From the NCBI GenBank assembly GCA_034359265.1, contig CP136890.1:92777501-92841500 (forward strand): 64,000 bases of DNA. Direction: 5' to 3'. Source of the stretch: Canna indica. Taxonomy: Eukaryota; Streptophyta; Magnoliopsida; Zingiberales; Cannaceae. The position numbers and the translations under genes were made by a program. Shown piece by piece: positions 54,682-64,000 of this stretch (position 1 is its first letter; every line of letters starts with the position of its first letter). The notes below the pieces were generated by a model. The model was not told the origin of the DNA. It saw nothing but the letters and a program-made list of their open reading frames with translations, and made no database searches.

Positions 54682-54705
54682 TTGACCAAGGAGTTGGTTC
54701 TTCAA
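52277..54705 (-). pseudogene. LINE reverse transcriptase and zinc-binding domain
   Basis: Minus strand: 54705-54466 (MPFTEEEIPQTIRELGTFKS), 54341-53307 (MIPKKEGARDVRDFRPISLE, then KIDFQKAFDSLRWDF, KRGVRQENPLSPYIFN, catalytic FADDLIIFSS, and GFSVGSFPISYLGLPP), then 53346-52630 (RSEGGLRIIALQNHNLARLG, then RWTLDKVFSTKSLYRIL) and 52519-52277 (LLVWSWFTWGERNRRYFEG). The LINE proper ends at 54681, so the first residues of the leftmost piece come from host DNA. A frame shift near 53330 and further stops break it. Confidence 0.85.
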
Positions 54706-57700
54706 CCATCACAGTGGGGGGAGTATGGTTGTCACAGACCCTATTGAACTGGCAACCCGCAAGCACAACTGCCATTTTCATACAGCTGTAACTGGTAGTA
54801 AATAATATAGGGAACAATGAACGAGAGAGGAAAAAAATGTATTTTGTGGTCCTCTCAACTGGTTTATTCAGTTTGGGTTGGCTTAGTTGGAGATGAATTT
54901 CTGAATCAAACAGAAGGAACTGGTTTCACAGTTACATAAGACAGAAATCAAACTGGACATGAGCCATCACAATCAAACTAACCAGATTTCCTAGTCTATT
55001 TTAGACTTTCAGGTTTTCTTTTGACAAGGGAAACTAGTGAAAGATCTCGGCGGCAAAAGAAATCCAATTTATAGAAATATGCATCAACTTTTCTAGAGGA
55101 TGAGTTTTGCTGTTCAAGTAAGGTTGCCCCCTTCATGGTAATTATGGTTAAATTTTTGGCAATAGCTCCTTGTTTGCGAAGACATAAATGACCCTCTACA
55201 GCCACTGCCAAAGTGGGTCTTTTCACTAAGTTCATTTATTTTTTTGCTTATGGATGACCTTGTTGGTAGCAGTATCATGGGGAGCCAACCTTCTGGATAG
55301 AATTTTGAGATGCTTAATTTTGTTCCCAACACCTTTATTTTGTACTTACATACGTATAGTAAAATAGAAATCGATAGAAAGAAGCAACGCTGGCAAAGAT
55401 GGCAATGACAGGATTCAAAAAATCTCTATTTCATCAAAATTTTGTCTTCACTGCACAAACGGAAAATAAAACTTGAATGAGTGCAGGATGGTGGTCAACA
55501 AGTTGTTCTGCTTAATTTCTGTTTCTTCTTTTATACATGTTGGACTGTATATAAAGGAGAACCAAGCTGAGCATTATGATTTCTTATGCCACTATTTGAT
55601 TTCTTTTTACCTTGTTTTTGATGATGGTGGTGGTCAACTGCATGCCAACAAGAGAGACTGAGTAATTTTCCTAAGCTCATTGAATTGATTGCATCCAAAT
55701 TGTCTTTGCTTTCTATCACCGTGAATGGCAGTTTGATATTCATGTTGTTTTTTTCTCTAGTTTAGTTTATAATTGCATTTTTTATGAACAACTGCATGCC
55801 TCTTGTGTAATTGATGTTCTTGGATATTTTTTTTAACAGGTTCGTATGGCTGTTTTTAGTCAACACCATGTAGATGGGCTTGACTTATCTTCAAATCCCC
55901 TACTTTACATGATGAAATGCTATCCGGTGAGGGACTATTCATTTTACTTGGCTTAATGCTTTGTATGAAAGATATAGTTACTATCAGACCTTGAAAGCAT
56001 GAACACTGTTTTGTTGTTTTCATTCCTCCGCCAGATACAACTGAATGCTATCAACATCTTAATAGTTGGTATTTTGTTGAGAAACTTTCTTTGGAGACAC
56101 TTACTGTTAAACTCATGTAATTTTATATTTTTTGTTTAATTTGGTCAAAACAAGTCAGTATGCAATACTTTCTCCATTATTTGACTCAAAGAAGCTCAAA
56201 ATTGTGACCTCGAACTGTTTTTTGTTTCACAGTTGAAACTGTGTTTCCATTTTTGTTTCACAGTTGAAACTTTGTTCCGTATGATATATCTTGATGCTTG
56301 CTTTGGATTTGGTAGATTGATTAAAATGGGCACATTAATGCACAGTGCTTTACTTTAGGTAGAAGAAACAGGTTATGTACCAATAAAAAGAGCTTACATT
56401 TGGTACTTAACATAGTTGTGAAAATTGAGTGGTAAAACTGGAACATCTGTGCTCTCAAATGATTGTGGCCGTTAAAACATTTTTTGCACATAAAATATAT
56501 AGTTCATCTAGCATAACTGTGGTACTGATGCAATGGAAACAGCTATGCCATTGTGCAATACAGTATTCAAGTTTATTTCCCATATGTAAATATATACATA
56601 GAAAAACAAGATGTTCAATGTCAAATGTATGTTTCTGTCTATTTGATCATTTGATGCTTACAATCAGGTAGATTTATTTTCTCGTTTTTTACTCTTTTAC
56701 TTTTTATTTGTGAGTTGATGCTGATAATGACTTGCAAATTAGTTTATGATGGGTATTTCTGATATTATGAACCTCGTAGTATGAGAAGACTGATTATATA
56801 AGGATGTGACAATTCATTCTGTCTTTAATTGGTGTGATGTAGTTATCAATGGTATCTTATGCATTGCAGGGGGTACCAGAACAGAAACTTAGGGCCCATT
56901 TGGGCTCATTTGGTGTGACAGGCAATCTTGCACTTCAGCCAATGTATACCTTGTCAGGTAAGTATTGAGTAAAATGGTTCTATTGCTCAAGTTTCAAAGT
57001 ATTATTGTTGGTGCTAGACTTGAAACCTAGGCGGACTAGTATGATACTATAAACCTTGGTGGACTGGCATGGTACTACTCCATTGCAAATATGTTATCTT
57101 TGATATTTAAAATTGCTTCACACAAAAAGGAAAAGGTCTATTACATGTAACAATCGCTATAGTAATTCGGGAACTGGTTCAATGTTGGAGAAATGTGGTA
57201 CACTGCTGTACTGTCCACTATAGAGCAGTAACTTAAACCCTGCTGCTGATTATTAAAATGTGAAGAATCAGTAGTCAAGGATTCTTCATGCTTGTTGAAT
57301 GTGCAAGTGACTAATTTCTAGAATATGCTGCATTACTATTTTAAGCAGTAGACGAGCCTATTTAGTTACTGAATCTTGATGCTAATTTGTGTACTTGTAT
57401 TTAGATTCATTCAATTATATTATTCAGTTTTAAGCTTCAAATGCTTCTCGTTGTTTCAGGTGGTCAAAAGAGCCGGGTGGCATTTGCAAAGATCACTTTC
57501 AAGAAGCCACACATTATTCTCCTCGATGAGCCCTCGAATCATCTAGTAAGTAGATCATCAATGCAAATCACTTTATGAACTTTTCTTCCCATATATTATT
57601 TAGCAGGTCCACTTGTGAAAAAACTAGAAGTTGCAATCACAGGATTCATGGAGAGGCTAAATCTCCAAAATTTTGAATTTAGTGTGTCACTGAATAGTTT

Positions 57701-58267
57701 TGCTATAGATACTCAACGTTTCAAAGTTTGTAGCTATGCATGTTCAATTCTCATCCTTTTGCTGAACATTGGGTTTTGTTTTTGAAATGAAGACTGCCTC
57801 TTGTACAGTACATTGTCCATATTATTGTGCAGATGTTATGGACAAGTTATTTTTTTGTGGTGCTAATTACCAAACTATATGACACATGTTCGCTTTGATC
57901 CTTTTGAGATGTTTCCCAAGATTTACATTACTAGATATGTTATCTATAAGAAACTGGTCATTGCAGATATATTCATTCATTTCATCTTTCAGGATTTAGA
58001 TGCTGTCGAAGCACTCATTCAAGGTCTTGTGTTCTTCCAAGGAGGGGTTCTAATGGTACTCCATGCCGTGATCTTCTAGATATTCAATTATATTAATAGC
58101 TGCGGGATCGAAGTAATTTCAATATTTGGTTTGTGCAGGTGAGCCATGACGAACATTTGATATCTGGGAGCGTGGGTGAGCTGTGGGCGGTGTCAGATGG
58201 AAGGGTGGCACCATTTTCAGGCACATTTCTGGATTACAAGAAGAAGCTGAAGTCTTCTGGAATTTAG

Positions 58268-60540
58268 GTCATTAACCAACGGAACATGCATAACTTGGGG
58301 AGTTGAGTTCTATATATCTATTGCTAGCAGCCTAGCCTACGTTGTTATTCTTAGATTGTACGAAAATTGAAGTAGCTTTGCCTGGTTATGAAGAATTTTT
58401 TGGGGTTATGAAGTCAAAATTTTATTCCTTTATCTATCTAAATTTTACCCTTTATGGAAAAAAAGGCTGTGTGCACAAATTTTGCTGCTTTGATAGGGGT
58501 GCGAGGTTAAGAAGTAGCAGACTTGCAGGAACATTGTTGCCATTCTTTTTCCAGTTTATTAGTTTTTTTATCTACAAATGATTTCTAGCTGTGTAAACAA
58601 TGCCAGCTGTTCTTTACTCGAGTTGAGATCTCGGGTTAACTATAAATGCAGTCTACAATAAGATTTTTGTGCAGTTTATTGTATATGCTTAAGACTCTGA
58701 AGTCACATTTAAAAAACATTACCAATACAGCTCGTTTTTTTGAAAAACATTACTCTGAAATCACATCTAAAAAACATTACCTATACATAATAGTTGAATA
58801 CTGACTTCTTAATATGAGAATATTATTTCCAAAAAGGACTTGATTAATAGTTTTACTTTTTTATTTTTGAGAAGTCTTGCTTACACGAAGTGACTACCTT
58901 TTCATCGCTGCTTATACTTTCACATACAGACAATCTAGTGAGTACATTTGCAGCCTATTTCTGCAAGTTTGACAATCTAATAAGATCGACAAAACAATTG
59001 ACGTGTATCTATATGAAAAACGTTGACCGTGGTGTGCAGGTACCATTTTTATATATAGATGCTTTTTAGGTCAATTCTCAGTGCATCTTCTGAGGGGACT
59101 ACTGGACATGCATACCACCATATCATCTTAATAAAAATAGTGATAATGCCACTTGGAATTCTCAGACCTATGGAAACTGTTTAGATAATCAAGAGTATCT
59201 GCAAGTAGTATTATCTTCTCGCCCACATTATTAGTTTTACTTGTACTATCAATTTTCTTTTTAAAGTCATCTTTTCTAATTGGTATATGCTAGTACAATC
59301 AATTTGGTATTAGATATATGCTAGTACAATCAATTTGGTCAAAAAGAACAGAATAGTTTTTAGCGCAGGTTTTTTCTGGTGCAGCCCTCAGATTCTCACC
59401 AGTGTAGAATTGTCTTAAATGAATTATTATTGTTATTACTTTTAATCAATTCAACTACTGTCTATATCATGGACGTATTCTGACTACCAATTAAAGCAAG
59501 AGTAATTTTTTAAAATCATAATATATCAAATAAATAACGAACAAAATTGATCTTTTATCCTCGAACCAAATAATTTCTTAGGTTATATTTGCTTTGAAGG
59601 ATATGATTTGAATGAGATATGATTTAAGATGAATAAGAGTGTGATAGAAATTCAAGATAATTTCTTAAAATCCTATCCTATGCTTGTTTTGGCATAGGAT
59701 AAGAAGCATGAATAGGATATGAAAATTCATATCATGTGGATTTGGATTCTAAACCCACCCACTCTCTAGGATTTTTAAATCAGGCAAACGATGGATTTGG
59801 ACCAAAATAAATTTATCCAATATCCGGCCTAATTCATATCCATTGCTGCAGCAAATAATGAATTAAATTTTAAAATCTAATTCACCTTTTTAATTCATCG
59901 AAGCAAATGAGGTTTTAAAGTGCATCCCTGAGATGCTTTTAAAGCTAAAACTTTTTTTAAAAGAAGAATGATGTTTGATAATTATACTAAAAGGGTACTC
60001 TCTTAAAATTTGTCTTGTCAAAATCACTTTTATAAAAACAAGTGAGACAATGCTTTCTTTAACGCAGTCTATAAAAATTAAAACAATATCAAACGATGCC
60101 TAAATCATAAAATCACATCTATTAAATGACATAATTTTTTTTGTCATTAAGCTATATATGAGACCATATCTACTCTATAATTTTTAGAACTTTTCATATT
60201 TATCTGCTCACATTATAATTTTCAATTGCATTTTTTCAACTCCAGCCATACATGATTTGTAAAAAAATATTCAAATTTACAGTTTTATTTTTCATTTTAG
60301 CACTTATTTATAAACTATAAACACCTTATTGGTTACTATTTACTACCCCAATAGTATATCGAATAAGTATATAACTTTTGCATTCAACCCACCACAAATG
60401 CATGAGTACATGTTTTAGTATCTGGCTATTTTAAAAACATTTGATTTTTTTTTAATTATTATTGTTGCTGTCGTTGTTTTCAATTATATTTTTAAATTTT
60501 AGATGTTTATTTTATAAAAATAAATAAATAAATATTTATT
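58268..60540. other. AT-rich intergenic DNA between the ABCF remnant and the second MOT1 unit
   Basis: The first few hundred bases are the 3' untranslated region of the ABCF gene. Beyond that no coding sequence or RNA gene was seen. A 340-bp stretch (59585-59925) has weak inverted ends around TTTGCTTTGAAGG and TTCATCGAAGCAAA and may be an old MITE. Confidence 0.45.
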
Positions 60541-60700
60541 TTAGATGTTCATCGTTGGGTAAAGCGGAGATTCAACCACGTTCTAGCCCTACGACGGCAC
60601 GGACGATTCAACCACCCACATGACGGCAGACGATGTTCATGTCAACAATGCTCATCAACGGCGCAACCGACTTTATCCTTTGCCGAGAAGTTTTCTTTTC
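60541..60700 (+). pseudogene. Gypsy gag remnant upstream of the second MOT1 gene
   Basis: Matches the second half of the Gypsy gag fragment at 34105-34230 (around CCCTACGACGGCACGGACGA and ACCGACTTTATCCTTTGCCG), with further decay. It links this unit with the orphan upstream copy at 34205 and shows that the Gypsy remnant was there before the duplication. Confidence 0.65.
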
Positions 60701-61053
60701 AAAAAAATTGATTAAGAAATTTATTACATTTCAATCCATGTTTTCGTCAATCAACTAAACCAGAATCAACTTGGCTTATAAACGGGTTTATTATGCACTG
60801 GAATTAGGATACAGCATGAATCATTGTTACATTCGAGAGTTGACCAAATGATAGTAATTAAGAAGCCGTGCATTTTGATATCTCTTTAGATGGTTTGACT
60901 TTTGAGCTGCGCCACTGCCTACAGCCTGCTTCGCCATTCAATGTATGACTTGGGAATCGGAAGCATTCAAATCACATCACTACAAGTTCGCTGCACTCTT
61001 CTTTGAACCGGCTCTTCGTCACTCCAAAAGACCATCTCCATCTCTCTCCGTCG

Positions 61054-61060
61054 TATATAA
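61054..61060 (+). promoter_or_regulatory. TATA box of the second MOT1 gene
   Basis: TATATAA lies 61 bp upstream of the ATG, the same spacing and context as at 37000. The leader is nearly identical in the two genes. Confidence 0.65.
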
Positions 61061-61114
61061 CTCTGCAACGCCGAAACCCGAAACCAACGGGCGACATCTC
61101 GATCGCGCCATTCC

Positions 61115-62488
61115 ATGGCCTCCAACGTGATCAACCCCTGCGACGTCGACGACGACAAGCCGGACCGCTCCAATGTCCCGGCGACGCTCCTCTCCAGGAC
61201 CCGCGCCAACCTCCTCTTCCGGTCGAGGTGGGCCGAAATCAACGGCGCCATGGGCGACCTCGGCACCTACATCCCCATCATCATGGCCCTCGCCCTCGCC
61301 AAGGACCTCGACCTCGGCACCACCCTCATCTTCACCGGCTTCTACAACATCGTCACCGGCGCCCTTTACGGCGTCCCCATGCCCGTCCAGCCCATGAAGT
61401 CCATCGCCGCCGTCGCCATCTCCACCCCCAGCTTCGGCGTGCCAGAGATCATGGCCGCGGGGATCTGCACCTCCGCCGTGGTCTTCTTCCTCGGTGTGAC
61501 TCGTCTCATGGAGGTCGTCTACCGCTTCATCCCCCTCCCCGTCGTCCGCGGCATTCAGCTGGCTCAGGGCTTGTCCTTCGCAATGACCGCCGTCAAGTAC
61601 ATGAGGTACGAGCAGGACCTCGCCAAAGGCAAGACTTCCGACCGCCGGCCGTGGCTGGGCCTCGACGGCCTCGTCTTGGCCATTGCGGCCACCTTATTCA
61701 TTGTGGCCATCAATGGCGCGGGCGAAGTAGAGCTAGAGGAGGAGGACCAAGTCATCGATGAAGAAGACCAACGACGACGAAGAAGACGCAAATTCTGGTG
61801 GAAACTGATATTCTCAATCCCATCGGCGGTGATCGTCTTCGTTCTCGGCGTGGTTTTGGCGGTGATAAGGGAGCCCAGCGTGGTCAAACAGCTCAAAGCA
61901 GGGCCGTCGCACATCCGCGTCGTGAAGATCTCCAAGCACGCGTGGAAGGAAGGCTTCATCAAGGGCACGGTGCCACAGCTGCCGTTGTCGGTCCTCAACT
62001 CAGTGATCGCGGTGTGCAAGCTGACGGCCGACCTGTTCCCGGACAAGGCGCCGGCGGCATCGGCGACGTCGGTGTCCATCACGGTGGGGTTGATGAACCT
62101 GGTGGGCTGCTGGTTCGGGGCGATGCCGTGCTGCCACGGCGCAGGCGGGCTGGCGGGGCAGTACAAGTTTGGGGGACGGTCCGGCGGCTGCGTGGCGCTG
62201 CTGGGGGCGGCGAAGCTGGTGGTAGGTTTGGTGCTGGGCGGGTCGCTGCTGCGGCTGCTGGTGGAGTTCCCGGTGGGGCTGCTGGGCGCTCTGCTGCTGT
62301 TCGCTGGAGTGGAGCTGGCCATGGCGGCGAGGGACATGTCGACGAAGGCGGAAGCGTTCGTGATGATTGTGTGCACGGCGGTGTCGCTGGTGGGGTCGAG
62401 CGCGGCGCTGGGCTTCGTCTGCGGCATGGTGGTGCATGTGGTGGTGGTGCTGAGGAGGATGCTGATTAATTGCAGTCGAAGTGCTTGA
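61115..62488 (+). CDS. MOT1: Molybdate transporter, MOT1 family (copy 2)
   Basis: A 457-residue single-exon gene, almost identical to copy 1. Both MOT1 signatures (VPMPVQPMKSIAAVA and WFGAMPCCHGAGGLAGQY) and the acidic-basic loop are unchanged. Differences: four codons fewer near the start (CDVDDDKP against SDVDTALNDDKP), Met for Leu in NGAMGDLG, Leu for Gln in EVELEEED, and Ile for Val in KLIFS. No stop or frame change has appeared in either copy. Upstream, this copy has the Gypsy remnant and the shared upstream block. Downstream it has the same flank without the LINE. The two copies could differ in expression, since their distal upstream DNA is different. Confidence 0.95.
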   Translation: MASNVINPCDVDDDKPDRSNVPATLLSRTRANLLFRSRWAEINGAMGDLGTYIPIIMALALAKDLDLGTTLIFTGFYNIVTGALYGVPMPVQPMKSIAAVAISTPSFGVPEIMAAGICTSAVVFFLGVTRLMEVVYRFIPLPVVRGIQLAQGLSFAMTAVKYMRYEQDLAKGKTSDRRPWLGLDGLVLAIAATLFIVAINGAGEVELEEEDQVIDEEDQRRRRRRKFWWKLIFSIPSAVIVFVLGVVLAVIREPSVVKQLKAGPSHIRVVKISKHAWKEGFIKGTVPQLPLSVLNSVIAVCKLTADLFPDKAPAASATSVSITVGLMNLVGCWFGAMPCCHGAGGLAGQYKFGGRSGGCVALLGAAKLVVGLVLGGSLLRLLVEFPVGLLGALLLFAGVELAMAARDMSTKAEAFVMIVCTAVSLVGSSAALGFVCGMVVHVVVVLRRMLINCSRSA

Positions 62489-62673
62489 TCATTTGACGCT
62501 TGCAGAAGAAGCTCTTCGGAAGACCCAAAAGTTTCCATGGAAGTTAACATCTTTATGCAGTGTTGTTGTGTGCTATATGTTTTCAAATTCTCTTAAGTAA
62601 TTTGTTTGATCCAATTTTCCTTAATTCTTGAATTAACTATGCATATTTGTTTGTATCTGGATTATTTTCTAAT

Positions 62674-62708
<35 letters not shown>

Positions 62709-63419
62709 AAAAATTTAGTTTTTTTTTATGTGAATTATGAATATGATGAATATTTTTTCCCAGGAAATGACATGGTAAATTATGAAAATTAGGATGCTTT
62801 AAGAACTTGAGAGCTTTTGCTAAATAAGTTATCTGATAACTGCAATATAATTATGTATGTTATACCCTATTCGGATTGGGGTTAAACGAGGGAAAGGGAA
62901 GGAAGCAGAATTTTTATCTTTGTTTGATTTTCTAATTTTAACGGGAAAGAGATTGAGAGGAAATTATTTATCTTGGTTCTTTTTCAAATCCTAATTTTCT
63001 TTCAACCTCGATTTGGAGTTAAACGTGAGTGAAAAAAATTATAAAAATTTATTCAAAATAAATTTACAAAAATAATCTTATTATTTTAATACATATATAA
63101 TATTTTATTAAATCATAGTGACATATTCTCATCTCTATTGAATACAAAGGGAAAAAAATTATCTGGTTCTTAATTATTATTTTTCTCCATAGTATATTCT
63201 GCCTAATCCTAATATTTGTAGTTGGCCAAAAAAATTCTAATATTTCTAGGAATAGAAATGGAAAAAAATAGAAAATATATATAATACAAAAATAAAAAAT
63301 ATATAATTGTCTATTAAATAAAAGATTTCCTCATTTTTCTTCTTTCCCTTCGCAGAGTACATCAAAACAAGGTTAATTTTTCTCTTCTCTTCCATTCCCT
63401 CCCCTTCCCTTCCCCTTAT
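62489..63419 (+). other. 3' flank of MOT1 copy 2, uninterrupted by the LINE
   Basis: Collinear with 38447-38914 and then 44920-45369, so it shows the LINE insertion site empty (near 62955-62972). The (CT)n run at 62678-62706 is longer than in copy 1. No coding sequence. Confidence 0.8.
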
Positions 63420-63428
63420 TAAACTATA

Positions 63429-64000
63429 GGGAAAAGGTACAAAAATGCCCCTAACATTTTCCCACGGGTACTTAAATGCCCATAAGGTTTTTTTAAAATA
63501 AAAAATACCCCTTACGTTATGGAATTGGGTACAATAATGCCCTTATAGATAAACGGTGTTAATTGGGAGATAACGGAGTTGACGTGACTGATGATTGAGA
63601 CTGATGATGTGGACATGTGGCGCGCATGCAGGCCAAGACATTTTCTCTCAGGTATTAAAATGCCCCTGATATTTTCTCACGATTACTGAAATGCCCTTAA
63701 TATTTTCTCACAGGTACAAAAATATCTCTAATGTTTTCTCGCGGGTACTAAAATACTCCTAACGCTAGTTTTGGAGCTAAAATATCCCTGAGGTTATTAG
63801 AAATTGTACAAAAATGACATCAGACTAACTTTTGTTAGGTAAAATTTAACAGAGATGTCGTGGATGCTAACAAAGATGTTGACTTTACACGTTGCGCACA
63901 TACAGAGAGCAACTTGCAACACAACCGTAGGGGTGAGCAAAAAAATCAAAAATTCGATTAATTGAAAAACCGGTTTGAAACTGAACCAAATTTTTCGATT
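63429..64000. mobile_element. Foldback/Mutator-like element, second copy, cut by the window end
   Basis: Same element at the same position as 45379-46486, preceded by the same TAAACTATA (63420-63428). It runs into the TAGGGGTGAGCA hAT-type half at 63928. The right arm lies beyond the window. Confidence 0.85.

Larger units (their letters stand above)
51259..58267 (+). pseudogene. ABCF3: 3' half of an ABCF (GCN20-type) gene, truncated and frameshifted
   Basis: Cytosolic ABCF proteins have two ATP-binding domains, no membrane part, and act on ribosomes and in GCN2 signalling. Only the second domain is here. Exons: 51259-51345 ([20 protein letters not shown]), 51815-51909 (Walker [10 protein letters not shown]), 55840-55926 (VFSQHHVDGLDLSSNP), 56870-56957, 57460-57545 (LSGGQKSRVAFAK, Walker B IILLDEPSNHL), 57993-58055 and 58139-58267 (SHDEHLISG, ending KKLKSSGI). 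Splice sites are canonical. The first exon ends ATTAATTGCAA where ATTGCAA is needed to stay in frame: four extra bases put Walker A out of frame. CACTA fragment C lies where the 5' half should be. The ABCF3 subgroup assignment is from memory of the family. Confidence 0.85.

Noticed and set aside
58342..58581. Small open frame after the ABCF stop codon
   Set aside because: It lies in the 3' untranslated region, has no recognisable domain, and its composition is that of AT-rich non-coding DNA.
59585..59925. MITE with ends around TTTGCTTTGAAGG
   Set aside because: The inverted match is short and imperfect and no target duplication is visible, so it is only mentioned in the intergenic entry.

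Overview
This window is nuclear DNA of a flowering plant. The evidence is plant-type transposon families (Copia, CACTA/En-Spm, hAT, Mutator-like, Helitron, L1-type LINE), GT-AG introns, AT-rich intergenic DNA, and fragments of plant genes (YUCCA, MOT1, ABCF). MOT1 and the YUCCA fragments are very GC-rich at third codon positions, while the ABCF exons are AT-leaning. That contrast hints at a monocot, but this is inference and I cannot name the species. Most of the window is nested transposable elements. The only intact host genes are two near-identical molybdate transporter (MOT1-type) genes.

Layout. 1-39: tail of a small hAT-type element. 801-10177: a decayed Copia retrotransposon on the minus strand, split by a hAT element (4402-8617, perfect 8-bp target duplication), which is itself split by a CACTA deletion derivative (5051-8348). 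10421-11630: an element with long inverted repeats. 11706-13578: a Pack-MULE with a 10-bp target duplication carrying two YUCCA fragments in opposite orientation. 13674-14516: a foldback element with a 9-bp target duplication. About 14934-29918: a roughly 15-kb insertion, an old CACTA element (A) with a younger 5.5-kb CACTA element (B, 23487-28966, 3-bp target duplication) nested inside it. 30371-34056: Gypsy gag remnants around a Helitron remnant with PIF1-type helicase and RPA-like gene pieces. 34060-34432: an orphan copy of MOT1 upstream DNA. 34427-36353: a LINE RNase H fragment and CACTA fragment E, which holds a 291-bp hAT MITE.

36690-46600 is the first MOT1 unit: gene, 3' flank, a nearly full-length LINE (38915-44919) and a foldback element (45379-46486). 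47114-50669 is CACTA fragment C. 51259-58267 is the 3' half of an ABCF gene, truncated, frameshifted and with a LINE in one intron. 58268-60540 is unassigned. 60541-64000 is the second MOT1 unit, which has the same 3' flank and foldback element but lacks the LINE.

How the parts relate. The CACTA copies B, C, D and E share ends and subterminal repeats, but each lost a different part of the transposase gene, so none looks autonomous. A and C keep a long hairpin just upstream of the transposase start. The two MOT1 units are a segmental duplication older than the LINE insertion. A third upstream copy has lost its gene. No tRNA, rRNA or CRISPR array was seen.
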